Below are positions 33,231-48,200 of a stretch of 64,000 nt of DNA, piece by piece. Positions within the stretch are counted from its first letter, which is position 1. The number at the start of each line of letters is the position of its first letter. The stretch is taken from NCBI RefSeq assembly GCF_954871325.1, contig NC_088776.1, forward strand, positions 7,757,985 through 7,821,984, in the 5' to 3' direction. This stretch comes from Gordionus sp. m RMFG-2023 (Eukaryota > Nematomorpha > Gordioida > Chordodea > Parachordodidae). A model generated the notes under the pieces. That model saw only the letters and a program-made list of their open reading frames with translations, was not told where the DNA came from and did not search any database. A program made the translations under genes and the position numbers.

Positions 33231-36200
33231 AAAAAATGTTTTTTATCTTCGCCCATATTAAGTAAGTTGGAGATTTCGCTCATAATTACAAAAAAAAAGT
33301 TTGGCCATCAGTTAACAAAAACCGCGAGGCTCACGTAATATTAATTTGGTTAAAATCGTAATTCAAAATTAACATGACAAAACCATCTAAAATTTAGGGA
33401 AAGCACTGTAAAAAAATAATAATACAGATTTGATAAAAAATACCTGGATAATTTATCTATTTTTTTGCGAATAATGTGAAATATAAATATCAAATAAAAA
33501 CTCTAAACCGTAAATTGGAGTCATCTTAGTGTGCGAGTAGGTGGGAAGGTACTGTTCTATCAGCAGCATCTCCAAGTGCTTGATGACGAAGTCGAACGCG
33601 TTTACGTAGAAAATGTAAACGTAAAACTCCGAGGTGGGCCTTAGGTTACAACGCGTTTTGAAGATCAACAACAAGCTTTGAATCAGGTTCAAGATCACTA
33701 ACCGGTCCACTCGGCAGTATGCGAATTGCCAATCGAGATATTTGAATATTGTCTTGTAACGGATATATTTATTGTGGTAAAATATAAAATAAAAAAAAGG
33801 ACTTAAAGTCTGGTTCATTCTTCGAGACTACTAAATCGATTTTTCAAATGGATTTTAGTATATCTAATAGAGTGGTGTAATAGTAAGTGATCGGGAATTG
33901 GACCCCATATCGTAGAATACTAAATATTCTCAAGATCCTTATAGGCCGGTAGCCCGCCCAAAAGAAGAGTCGATTAATTCATACACGAATATTTAAGGGC
34001 CGAGAAACCGGGTAAATTTTTATAAGCCGGTTCCATACAAATAATATTAACCTTGTAAGATCCGAAGGGTAAAGAGTGAAACGTCAATTTGGTATACTGA
34101 GCCAAGTGCAAGTTCGAATCGAATATGCTATATGCCAGGACATAAAACGCGTAGGACATGCAATTTTGACATTCTTCCTTGCCACGAATATCGTCGCCAG
34201 CGAAATGGATGAGTTGAAAGAGGGAAAACAAGCTATTAACTAATATATAAATTTTAGTTTATAATAATAATTTTTTTTTTGTAAAAAAATAGGTATGAAA
34301 TTATTTTGTTTTCATATTATGCAATTTTTCTTCTTCTATAAATGAATAAAACGAAATTATAGGAATGGTTGACTATTCGAATTCGACAAGTTATTGAATA
34401 GGCCTAGTTGATATCTATTTTCGCTAACGAAAAACTATTTTAAAGCTCGTTTCCTTAATGCTATTAAAAGAGGAGAGTGACTAACTTTAATCAACACAAA
34501 ACGAAAATAAATATAAAAAAACTCTAATAACGCTGAAGAAATCGTAAATAAAAGGGGAAAAAAGACAAGTTTTAACTGATAATCCGCCCTTATCCGATTT
34601 TTTTCTACATACCGGTGTTAATCCTACGCTTCCAATCGTTGTTGAAGTAATTCACGGTTATCAGTTTCCAAAAAGAGCTTCGACCGTTAGGGAACGTTAG
34701 GCACTTCAAGAAAAGCGGTATGATCAGCTTAATAACCGATTCAATAAAAAAAAAATGAGAACGAAAAAAACAGTATCCTATAAATAATTTAATGTCGTTT
34801 TAACTATCTTGGTCTAATATATACTATTTCTATTAGCGAACCTGATTCAGGTAGGAATCGAAAATGGCGAGCAAAGACCAAAGGGTAGGTATTATCAAAT
34901 TTTCTTGAAACCATATAACGAACCCCCTATTCTCGCCCTTACTATCCAACAGGAACTGCCCCGAGATGATGGCGTCGTTTAAAAAATTCAGGCATTTGTA
35001 GAGGCCAATCACGCGATACTTTAATAGAATATCCAAGTTCCTGGAGGGTACTTTCCAGCTAGTGTTAGAGATTTGAGACTCCGCGTCATTTGGGGTGTTA
35101 GTAGAGACCGCTAGAAAAATTGAAATATAATATATATGTATACGATGAGAGCGAAACCCGAGAAATATAGTATTTTAATCATCCATTACTTTCCTAAAAA
35201 TTTGAAAATAGTCATTAACAGGCTTAACTTTTCCATATTTTTCTCTCTATTGCGTGCCTACATTTATTTAATAAAGAATCAGCATAAATATTCCTAAAGA
35301 AAGGTGGAGGGGGGGGGGATAATTTAGTAAAGAGTCGAATAAGCAAGTACAAATTTAAAAAATCGTTGAAGTTAAAGGTAATCAAGAATTACGGATATTT
35401 AAAATTACGATATTTTCGAATCAATTTTTGGAAATAACAATTTAAAGGTTTGTTACCTCGTTCCCCGGCCATTTCTCTCGATTGTTTTACGTTTCTGTTC
35501 AAGCTGGCAACGACCTTAAACACGGAATGTATCAGCTTAAACCGCGCGGGCAGCTCCGCGTAAATAATTTTGAACTCTCCCTGGCTCGTTTTCCAGAAGG
35601 AACGGGTCTCGTCCAAATCTGTTTTCTCTTCTAGATTTTCCTCGAATCCCACTTTCTCTCCCGTTTCCCCTTTCAGGGTTCCCAAGCTATCTTTTGAGCT
35701 TAGGTCGTAAATATTACGTGTTGTTCCTTCTTGGCCCGAAACAGCGGAGATATTTACCCTAGAGGGCTCATACGTTTGGCTGGAACTAGGACCTTCGATC
35801 GGAACTAAAGCGTGACTCCCCACGATATATTCTGAAAAGTTTGAGAATAAGGAGGAGGAGTTATATTAGATAAAAAAAACAATTGGTTTTTTTTCCTACA
35901 TAAAGTTTTATAACCACTTACAATCTTTAAGTAAAATAACAATCTACCAATATTATGTTTAAGAAATTTCCAATTTCACCAACAGCCATCAATATAATTC
36001 TAACAATATTTTATTTTATTATTACAATCAATTTACAACTGGCTTATTTTGTTATTAAATGATTTATGTTTTTTTACAATAAAATTAGTTTTATAAATTA
36101 AATTTCTGTTTGTTTCATTCCCCGTTTTATTTGTTTTTTTTAATACCCCTATCTCCCAGAAAGGTTTCTCTTATCAATGTGTGACGACAGATACCTCGTT

Positions 36201-39200
36201 GAAATCAAAGAACACAAATATTCGCGAATCGCTATATACGTGAAAGAAAATAAATAAATAAGGGGCTTATATAAAAAAAAAACCTCATACAAACTTACCG
36301 GTGACGTGTCCTTCCAAAACTGTAGGTTCTTGCATGCATACGACCGAGGCAGACGCCATTTCTGGCACGACATATTGCAAATCATTTATTTGTGAAGATT
36401 CACTGCTTGTACTTGCTACATTAGCGCCATTTTCTTTATTTTCGTCATCATTATGTGACCTTTCGTAAATTGTGACAGATTGAGTGGGTACGAGTACCAA
36501 GGATTCCAGCATCTCCTCGTTTCCAACGTTTTCCACTTGCTCTGTTATTTTGTTTGAAATAGTAATTTATCATTATCAATTCTCTTTCCTTTCTTTCACT
36601 CTTAGTTTCGTTTTTTCTTTCACTCTTCTCCTTTCTTTTTTACACACTTCGTTTCCTTTCTTTCTTTCTTTCTTTCACTCTTCCTTCCTTTCTTCTTTCA
36701 CTCTTCCTTCCTTTCTTTCTTTCACTCTTCCTTCCTTCCTTCTCTCTTTTTCCTCTTTCCTAACCTCGTTTCTTATTAGTTTCAATAATCAATAAGAATT
36801 TATTTTTTTATTAAAGGAAACCTTCTTGGCCTAAGATATGGTGGCTTTTATCCTCAAGGTTTCCTTGATTTACTATGTAAGGTTTTTCTTGTTGGAGTTT
36901 CACAATTTCCGGAAGGGATCCCTATTAACAATATAGCGATTGAGGGTTAGAACTCTTGAATAGAGCGAAAGCGGAGTTTGAACCCCGGATATAAAAGTAT
37001 TCCGGTTTCAAACTCTGTTAATAAACAAATTGTAATTTAGCAATAATGGCTGACCCCGAGTAAACCTAGAAAACTGCTATTAAATGAAACCTTACCCCTC
37101 CCCTCAATGAAAGGCAACAAAATTTCTAGCAATATAGCGATTCATAGAAATTTTAAAAGATGTACAGGTACTTAAACTTGTCGCGGTTCTCTGGTTTCTG
37201 GTACCATGCTCCGCTCGAAGCAAATATTTTTCTTTTTTTTAATATAAGAAAAATGTTAAACGTCATCCGTGGCAAGCGTATCCTCGTCCGAATAGTACAT
37301 AGAAACAGTGGCGGTCATTATTTGCAGAGGGCCTTCGCCGACGCCGGAAGCTCTTTGAATTTGTTTTTTCAACAGACCCTTTTTGTTTGCGCTACACACC
37401 CGCGTCATAGTCGCTTGGGCTTGAGTCGCCAAATTTAATTTGCTCAACTTGTTCAAATATATAATATTATTCAAAATATTTTCTTTATATATCAATAATT
37501 TATGGTATCTCAAGTATTTTTTGAAAAAAAAAAGAAAAAGGGGAAAAGAGACATTTCCCTCCAATGAAAGTTAGTTGCGCCGATTAGCGCAGGCGCACTA
37601 GAGAATTTTTTTTAAACGAAATAAACCAGTTTAATTGTCACGTGTGTATTAATATTTTACGATGAGTATCTACCTCAGGAAAAGACGATATTTTAGTGGT
37701 GAGAGTTTCTTTATGTTCTGAAGCTGTTTTAAGATCGAGTCGTTTTTCAGCGATTATTCTGTTATCTTTAGCAGGTTCGACTTCTTTGAAGTGTTGAAAA
37801 CTCTAAAAAAAAATTAAATATAGCTTTAAATTTTATTTTTTAAATATTGAATAAGTGCTTTTCATATAAATATGACGGCTTTTACTCTCTAAATACAGAG
37901 ATCACGAACTTCTAAGGGATCTGTATCTAAAGAATATATATATTTATCCTTAAACAAAATTATTACTGAAAGGAATTTAATTTAACTTTTCTTAAACTGA
38001 TATAATTTCTAAAGGCGAGTACTATTAATCGAATCTTATTAACGGGAAGAGATTATATGAAAGTTATTATAAGCCAACTATTATTTTTATAATAAATAAA
38101 TGGAATAAATTACGCTAACTTTGTCTTTGATTCTAGATTTCGGAGTATCGTCCAAGTTAGGAACATAACGATTTATCTTACCTTTACCGCTAATGCGTTT
38201 GTCGCCTTTCTGGAAGATGTCTAATATAATGAAAAAGTTTAGCATTAAATACGTAATTAAAAAAAATAAACACAATTAGAAAGATAATATTTTTAAAATT
38301 ATATTAAAATTGATGAATTATAAAAATTTATTATCATTATTTTTGCTCCATATTATCCATCAAAATCATTCTTTATTTGTATACATTAGAGGTTTACAAT
38401 GGGCGGATTTTTAGCCAAAAAGCCAGCACGCTCTTTGTTTTGAAATTTATTTAACCCGCCCACCAGATCACTTATAATCTTTTTAAAAATTTACCCACCC
38501 GCCCGCTCGCCCATGGGCAGGTGTAAGGGGGGGGGGGGTGAAAAACCAGCCCAATACAGACCTCTAGTATATATTAGCTTGAACATTATGCTCTTATATA
38601 ATAACCTCCATAAATTTAGGGGATTTTTTTTTTTAAAAAAAATATAATTTATTATTTATATGATAAAAAAAAACGAAAATGTTTAGAAATTCTGAATTTA
38701 TCGCCCGTCGATGACAAATCGCTCCCGTAATCTCTGCCCATATTTATGCCGCTGTCCCCGCTAGATAAGGCGTCCTCGCTTTCGGTAGATAATAGAGAAT
38801 CTCCCACTTCCGACGATTCGCTTCTGATGTACGAGAGAGTAAATTCCGGACAAATGAATCTCAACAGATCCCAGCAATGTTGAAAACTTTTAGGCCAGAA
38901 TAATGGAAGAAGAGGGGAGGTAGGGGATATTTTTAAAATTATCATAAAAAAAAAAAAATCGTATGGTTCCTGGTTTCGGTTCTTAAAACTTGGTTTTAGT
39001 TCTTAAATTTAGCCCGATTCAAAGGGGTTCCAAGTTCTGCCTCCAAACACTTGTTAGAAATAAATTTCACTCAATTCGGTTAGCGCATTACCTATCTAAT
39101 CGCAAACGGAGAAGCATCAACTTTATTTTAAAATAATCGAGGAATGTGTTATTTATTTCTTTAAAATTATTCTATATCTTCAGACGTGCCAAAACGTAAT

Positions 39201-42200
39201 TAAACGATAAATTTAAATTTATCGGATCATACATATTTTTTTTAAAGTTACATTTATTTGATAGGGTAAAGTTTATTTTTTTAATCTATTACATCAAATC
39301 AAGGGAGTGAGTTCGTACCCAACCAAACGGTAAAAGGGTTGAAAACGGGCTCGGTTGGGTGCACTCGGAACGAATCGAGCCTTTATAATTTACTGAATCA
39401 TTATCGAATATATCAAAATGCTTTAATGGATGAAAAAACCGGCATACCCGAGATTCAAACCAGCTGTTCATAATTTTTATTGTAATTTACGACTTTGTTT
39501 TTTTTTTATCTTTTCCTGATGAGTTTTGACTTTTGAATTTATTTTAGGATATGTTCAAAATAAAAAAATTAATTTTAAAATAAAGATTTGTTTAATTAAA
39601 AACATCATCCGAAACTAAATATTATCAAAAATACATTTTATTTTACAAAAATAAAAGGATACAAATAGATTTAAAATGGGAAGTGGGGGAGAGGGGGGGG
39701 TCCATTTTTAAATTTCCAAATATGATTATTTCAAATATATATATTATATACGTGTAATTCAGTAGATGCCAATAATGATGGAAGAACGATTCGCTTTGAT
39801 AGACAGTGATATCGTGCGAGTATTTAAAGGTAAGGGAACTGTAAGCCAAATCGAATACTGATTGCAAAATTGACGTGATTTCTAGAACTCTTTTATTTTC
39901 CGCTACGTAAGGTAGAATCAGTCTTTGCAATTCAAACTATTAAAATCAAAATAACGGCATAATATTTATTCATTTTAAAATTTTTAAAAAAAAAACAAAG
40001 TCATCCCATAGACGTAGCTAGGATTTTCCTATAGGCAAGGGAGCAGTAAGCAAATTATTCCGCCAAATTTTAATGGTGGTCTTTGGGCTCACTTATTGCT
40101 AACATTTGGCTATGTTATAACATTATTATAAATATAATTTTGAATCGCTTTATTTTCCAAAAATTTTGAATAAAAGTCGTTATTTTGAATAACTGCTAAT
40201 ACTTATTTGTCTTTCAAATTATTGTTATAGTGATATATTGTAAACATTGGTAGTGATGGGGAGTGTAGAGGAGAAATTTATATTAGCTTAAAATGATATT
40301 TACGCGAGAACAGGCAAATTTCCGACGGGGTGGAAAATTTCCTACCCTTTGGTTACGCCTATGAAGTCATCTAATTAGCTATCTTGTAATTTAGATTTTT
40401 TAACATTTCGTAGAATTGCTAAAAAATAGGCAACTATCTGGCAAACAGTTAACAAACGCTGTTTTTAAAAAAAATAATATATATACTAATCTTTATCTGC
40501 ATCCCCAAATTCTAACAAAATAATATTTCTTAAACATTTATTGGGTTGGTTTTAGTCATATCAATCCTAAGGCATTTGCAAATGCAAAGTTTGAAATCTA
40601 GAATAAAAAGAAATAAAACTCGTGGTGTCTAAAAAAAATTAAAAAATGAGAGGGGGGGAGGTCGGCTCTAAGAAATTTTAGAAGGAATTTCCTGTAACTT
40701 GATTCTGATTCAGTTCCGATACCTCGTTACTAAGTTTTGGTTCCAAATTTCTATGTAAAGATATTTTAATATCTGTAAACAAGATGTAACTTTAGTTAAA
40801 TTACTAGGCCTCGTTTATAGTCAAGCGCGATTCGCTTAATTCACAGCTGCGCTATGATAAAATAATGTGTCGCGAGAACTATTCACAAATAAATACAATT
40901 GTCATAATGCGTCCAAACAAAGAATCTAAGTTAAAAAAACTAACTTGACGCTTCAATACGCGAACTAGCATGGCGACGCAGACCATGATGGGGTTGCAGG
41001 CCCGATCGATTTGGAAAGCGGTAGCTATATTATTGAAATTGGAGGAATGAGAATCATTGGATTTGGATTTCAAGTGAGCTCTCTGTTCATTTTTCCAAGT
41101 TTGCCAGTCAGTGAAATTTTGGTCAACTTTCCGAAAGACAAAATGGGCGTTATCATCGTTGATTTTATCCCGCGGATTTGTTTCGACATTCGATGATAAG
41201 GGAGATGTAACTCCGATTATCTTTATTTATTTTTTTAAAATAATATATATTATTAACAAGCATCCAAGTTAAAAATAAATATTTGTCTAAAGGATAAATT
41301 AATATAAGACGTTGAAATTAATTTGGTATTTTATATTTATTATAGGAATGGAAAAGTTAATTTAAGTGGTATTATAATATTAAAATTAACCTTCTAAATT
41401 AATTAGTTGTTCTTTTTACTATAATACTTAATTATTTATATGATTATTAGTTACTTGTGAAAACATTATATATATATATGTGAAAATATAATATAGTATT
41501 AAAATCATAAATAGTTCATTGTTAGATCAATATTATAAATTAATTCCCCCTTTTTAAAAGGATGCATTTTGCTTGTGGATTTTTTCCTCAATAACATCGA
41601 AACATTTATTTAACAGGGTATAAATATATATTCCAATTTTATATAAGTAATAATCTCCCAGCTCTATATTTGTGTTTTAAGTGAAAATTAATAAAGCAAA
41701 GTTAAATTTCACCTTTGTTCGGGGGATGAATTAATACAGGCGGCGGCAGTGTAATTTTTTTCCATCCGCGATTTATCAGCGCGCCGTATTCGCAGCCGCC
41801 CAATAAATGACGTCTAATTTTAAAAAGATTTCTACTTGTAATAATCCCAAATAATTTCCATATTTCAAAGTAATAGGTGAACACATATATTTTATAAATA
41901 TGTATAATTACTATAACGCTCTTGTATGTTCTAAACATTGCTCATTACAAAGGGTAATGTTTAGAACAAGTAATCACCAAAAAACATTGCATGCACTTGA
42001 CTTATATTTATTATTTAAATTTCAAATATGAATGTTAAATTAAAATACATATGAAAGGATGGCTCGATTAGAACTGATTGAACGCAAAAATCGAAGACAG
42101 GGCAAAAAACAGGCTGTAACCAGGGTGTCCAGACTCACCGCGACCTCAGAAGAAGTTAGAATCTTATTTATTAAAAGCACAATAAACGTAATGCATTACT

Positions 42201-45200
42201 ATGTAATATGTAAAATTTTATTAATTAAAAAAAATACAAGTAAAAATAAAAATAGCGAATATAAGACTTTTCTTCCCTTCCTTTCCTGCTTTAAAAATGC
42301 AGATTATATATGTATATGCACAGGACATCAGAGACTTCTACTACCCCCTCCCTACCAAATCAATATAAAAAAGGAAATCCAAATCAAGACAACTACTTCC
42401 AATATCAATGAAGAACTTGCGTCATACCCCCCCCCCCCTCACGGATATTGATCAGATATTAAGAATTGATGTCAGGCCAGTTCTAACTGGTTCTTAAAAT
42501 TTTTTTAAGGATCACGTGAATCTTTAATGTAAATGCTTTGAATAAAATTGAATTTAGAAGATTAAAATAAATATCGTATGAATAAGGATGATTTGTTGAA
42601 TAGATCTGGTTGAAAGTGGGAGAGGAGGGGGGGGGATCCATTGGGAGACCAAAAGAGAAGCGGATAAAAATATTGGATAATTACATAAAAACGTTAGGTT
42701 TTTAACCTGGGGCGATGGGTGGGGAAAATTAGAGAAAGGGAATTAGAATGGGAAATGGCCTACCTGGGTAAAACCTGGAAAAGGGTCAATTTAAATTCGT
42801 TTACCTCCAACCAAGTCAAAGCGTCGTGAATCTCCCGAACATCCTTAACCCGCGTTATTCGTGCTCGATCCTCGCATTTAATATTTCCATCATTTTTCTC
42901 GTCGTATTCTTCGTAATTCCTGCAAAGTCGATCAACGATAAAATTGTACATTAGGGAGGCCGGTTCAAACGGAAGCGGGGACATTTCAAAGTCGAACGTT
43001 TTTTTCAACAGCAGGCTCGTATTCTCGTTAGGGTTATCGTTGGTATAGCTGTATTTGTATAATCTGTCCTTGTCGGAATCGTCTGAGTGGTCGGGCTTAG
43101 CCAGAGATTTAAGCCACAAGGGCATGAGTATTTTCCAAGCGGCGGGCGTGACAACGTCGTAAGGAACGAGGCAGAATAGGCGAAAAAGGCCAGTCGATGA
43201 GGACAAGTGAGAGTAAAAGCCGGAAGCGAAAGCGGGGAGTAACGCGTCCGGGCTAAGGCAAGTCAGGAAGAGGCGCTGAGAGCGATCCAGACATATGTCA
43301 TCTTGCTGCAATATATAAAATCGATTACGAAGAAAAATAAAGTTTTTTTTCTTTCACTCTTTCATTAGATTCAAATTTCTAAAGGGACTGGGTGGACATT
43401 AGGAATAGTATCTAGTTAAAATATCTTAAATAAAACCATCTTTTAAAAATAACTTTTGAAATTGATGTTAACATAAAAAATTTCAATCAAAAATAGAGTT
43501 TTTTTTTACAGACGATGTCAGACATCGATATATAAAGTAAAATGTAATTGATTTAACACGCAAATCTTATGTATGTGCTAGAAAAATTTAAATCGCAATA
43601 TATATTTTTTTAAATAGAACATATTAAATTAATCAATAATAAACTAATTCATGAACTAAGGTTATATTTTTTTTAAAATTGTAATTAAAAGTAAAATAAC
43701 GCTCTAAATAATTTAAATCCAGACAATTACAGGTATAAATTTTCCGAAATGACAATACCTTTAACTCCGTAGATAATTAAATCGGCAAAAGATTTAATTT
43801 CAGATATTTAGGTATAATAAACCTCATTGGACGTTCTCTTATTTTCATCTTTTATTTCAGGCTTTTTCGCGTTTTTTTCGAAAAATATTTCGGGACAGAA
43901 AGATGTGTTAGCTATGAGATCCTTGGTGCTAGGCAGGGACAAGAAATGGGTTTTGTCCTGTATCCAGGGTATTAGCTTGTCGGGCTTGAGAGCCTCTATA
44001 GAAGAGGCTAATCCTCCCTCGGGGAGGTAAGCGGTTGAATCGAACCACCTGAATAGAGCGGAGAATAAGCGACCTAGGTCTTCCTGTGTTCGTTCATTGG
44101 TCGAAAAAAAGAAAGAAAAGGATTGTGTATAAAAATTTATACGCCAATGAAAACCTCAAAATTACGACTCATCTTTCAAACTAGTAAAACAAATCACAAA
44201 TTATCTGTAAGTTTAACAAATTAATTTAAACTTAACCAACCATTATTCCGATAATTTTTTTAAAATCCATTTTCCATTTTTCCCGAAAAATTTATTAAAT
44301 CGTAAATGAAAACGTAAGGTGCCGATTCGTAATTCTCCGTCAGGCCCAGCAGCAGGTATATGCCGTACCGGCTGAGCATTAATCGCTCGTCGAATGAGAA
44401 GGACCTGTTCAAACCCCGAATTTTGACTGAGGCGAGGGCGTTATATCCGGTTGGATCTTCGAATTCGTCGCTCTTTCCACCCTGGTACTTTACCTTATTC
44501 TTATGCTCTTTACCTCCAAAATTTTGCCCGCCTTTCTTTTTGGGCTTGGTGTGGTGCGGTTTCACGTTGACTATCAATCTGTGCCATGTGTAAATGGTAT
44601 AAATACGATTTAATATGGATGGCATTAAAAAAAATGAAAAATCTATATAATTTATCCACGAAATTAAAATAAAACGAAAAATACCCTAAGAATATTATAT
44701 TAATATCTATGATTGTAAAACCTATTGCAATACAATATTCACAATGTATATTGTGTAATTTTAAAATCCAAAAATATCAAAATTTTTATAGGAAAACATG
44801 TAATTTAGTATTATCTAATTTCATTAAGCCCTTTTTTTGATTAATCATCAAACAATTATAAAATGCTAAATAAAAAAAACCGAGCGATAGCCTCAACCAC
44901 CACAAAATCTAGATTCCCCAATAAGTCGGCCACAGTCTTTTCGTCCTTTTCACTATTATCTTTATCAGCATTCTTGGACCAGAGGATCTCGACTGGCTCC
45001 TGAAAAATGTGAGATTTTTTGTCGCTGCCAGCAATGAATCCGACATTATGCTTGGCCCCGAAACAAAAATCGCAAAGTCTTAAAGGACGATTTGAGTTGG
45101 CGTTGGTGCATTCGGGAGAAAAGCAGGTGTGAGTGGCATTTTTGAGAGAATTCGGGCAATTCTAGGTTTAAATTTTTTTTAAAAAATTTGAAATTGTTAA

Positions 45201-48200
45201 AAAGAGCCTTTTCTTTCTTTCTTTCTTTCCTTCCTTAATCTTTCTTATCCTACCTTCTTTTTTTTTAAATTTTATTTATCCATTTTAATAGCTCAGTTTT
45301 TCATATCTATACAGATTAAAATATAATTAAAAATTTTTCTTAAAAAAAAATGTGTAACTTTATTTTCGCATTTCAAGGCCACGTATTCGAGCGGATACAC
45401 CAACTGGATAAATTGCGATTCCGCCAAACTCGTTCCGTATTTATCTTGCGCGTAATTCTTGATGCACGACTCACATATTATACATGGAGGAGGTCGTTCG
45501 GTATATTTAATCGAAAATTCGGGATTGATACACAACTAAAAATGTTTTTTTTGTTAAAAAACCATTCAATTCGAATAAAATATAAGGGTTTGATTGACAT
45601 TCCACCAAAGAAATTCGAGAATCTTTAATGCTCAATTTACCAATAATAATGATTTACTTGTTTGTTATGTATGCAAAATAAATATATTATAATTTTTTTA
45701 TTTACAAATTAATAAAATGACTTTCACTGTTTTTGTGTCTTCATAATAATAGTCTAATTTAAGATTATTAAACATCATAAATTAAATTGATGAATGACCA
45801 AAATTATTGAATATTATAACATTTAGATAATGATTCATAAAATTATTAAATATATAAGTGGTTAATTTTATATTGAAATAAGAATGTTCAACATAAAAAT
45901 AAAGATAATAAATTATAAAACATTATCATTAAATTTAAGAGTCTGATGATAAATTGAGAAATTAGTGTATAACTAGATTTTTAAATACTTTAAAAAATGA
46001 AGAAATATTAATATAGGTGCTTTAAAAAGTATTTTATATTGTAGTGTTGTAATATTTCATATTTATAATAAAATTATTATATAATATATTTTGGAAAATT
46101 AACACATATTATATTACCAGTTAATACATACCATGTTTTGACTAGCCAAAAAAACAATCACATAACCTAATCTAACTCAAATATTATAGATAGAGCTTTG
46201 ATTCATATTTTATTTTAAAGATTAAGGGCTACACATTGATATTATATATAATTTTTGACCCAATTCTTAACCCCCTTTTCATGGCCAGTCATACCACATC
46301 TCCCACCCTAAATAATATAGGATTTATTATTACTAACATGTTTTTTAAGAGATATTTTGGGGGAGTTGTTAAGCTAATACAAAAGATATATTTACCTTTT
46401 CTCCAAAGTTATCTTTGCCACCGGAACATTCGATAACTTGACATTTTGGTCTCTCCCATGCTTTTAATCAAAAGTGAGTAAACATGAGTGAGAAAAAAAT
46501 AAATAAAATATAACCTTTAGCATTATAAAATATTTTAAACCGTTTTCTAGATTATTTTTACCGCTTCTTTCTTTCTTTCTTTATTTATTTATTTCATTCT
46601 TTCTTTCCTTCTTTCTTTCTTATAGTGCTACAGAAATCCCTATAATTTAGAATATTTGTCGAGTTCCAACATTTCAAATCTGCCCGTTTATAGTATTATA
46701 CCTTAAACCATATATTATTTAATATTATTTTCGGTTACACATAAATTTGGTTTTCCGTTCCGAAGGCACTGGGTTCAAAGCGGGCCAATAATTGAACAAT
46801 ATTCTAGTGGAGGCGTAATGAGAATTCTCGTTGCCGTAAGCTATTACCCAAAGTATGTCCTAGTGGATTAAAAAAATATGTGTAACTATAAAACACACGA
46901 TAAAAATTTTTCAAGTTTTGCTCTAGAAACCTGAGTATAAATAAATTTTGTGAAAAAAATATTTGATCAATCAAAATCAAAATTATGAATGTTCCTAGAT
47001 TCATATTTATAACCAGAACCTAATAGGTTTAATTCAACTATATATGCAAATATATCATGCCTTCCTTACCTTTTCTTATGTGAAGGAAAACACACAAACA
47101 AACATACAAATCATAAAAAAAACTATATTATGATAAAAACATGCATTAATGAGAAAGCTTGCCGACAAAATGATGCAATCATAGTATGAATATCAGTAAT
47201 TTAATCATGCTTCATTCTTTTCCCAAACATCAAACAACGTTTATTTTTTCTCGAAGATGGCAAATATTAGTTGGTCCATGCATGACATAATGATAATGAA
47301 CTACCTCATGAAAATCTTTCTTATACGCCATTATGGTTTCGGCCAATTGCGATTGAAGAGCTAGGGTGTTTTTTTTTTAAAAAAAATTTATATTTGTAAA
47401 ACATTTATAATAGGGTGTCGAAACGATTTGTCTAACTATGATCGCAAACTCATTTGATCGTTAAATTCGTACACTTTTTTGATTGGCCCATTTAATATTT
47501 GTAAATAAAGATTATATCTTAAATATTGCTTAAAATATTTTTATAATTATCTGAAAATGTTTGAATATAATATTATTGGCATAAAAATTCCTATTAATAA
47601 TGATGTCGTCCATTTCGCGATCAAAATCTTACGATCAAAGGAGGCCCACCCGTCGAAACGAACGGGACAAAATAAACCTTCATAAATTCCTGAACCGTTA
47701 TAAGATTTTGAAAGGAGAGAACCGAACCGTTATAAATATTTTCGAACCAGTTTTACCCAGTTTTTGAAATTATATTTATTTAATTCAATTGATTTGGCAT
47801 AAATAAAAATATTTTTTTTAAAAAAAATGGTACAAATTTTGTATCTGCTTAAGTTATGTTAAATAATTAGTTATTTTCTTACGCAGGTTTTATAATAAGA
47901 AATTCAACTTCGTTTTCTTTAAAATTTTGTTTAAAAAAAATATTTTCATTGAATTGTTAGGTGTCAATCAAAATGATATATGATGATCATTAAAAATCCA
48001 AAACCTAGATTAAAATAACCGTAACGAATCGATATAGATTTTGAAACCGGAACGAATCGGTTAAAAAAATAAACCCGAAAAGGAAATCAGCCGTTTTACA
48101 TTTTCATAATAAGAACTGGAATAGATGAAACTGCGCTGTTACATCGGTTCGACACTCTGGTTTACAGACGCATACCCCATACCGTGATGATCAGTATCTG

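Noticed and set aside
33038-33283. 81-residue frame across the second (GAAA)n repeat
   Set aside because: It is mostly repeat translation, and the family-like unc79 residues are in a different frame.
33820-33930. Extra unc79 exon between exons 23 and 24
   Set aside because: It has an AG and an open frame of about 30 codons, but no donor in a phase that fits and no counterpart in the family.
42059-42451. 130-residue plus-strand frame
   Set aside because: Its only non-random part is the antisense of unc79 exon 12; the rest is low-complexity.
42764-42804. Extension of unc79 exon 11 to a later donor
   Set aside because: It is open and phase-compatible with the 41713-41813 block, but the join to 42049-42144 gives the better match to the family (WLE-VAVSLDTLV).
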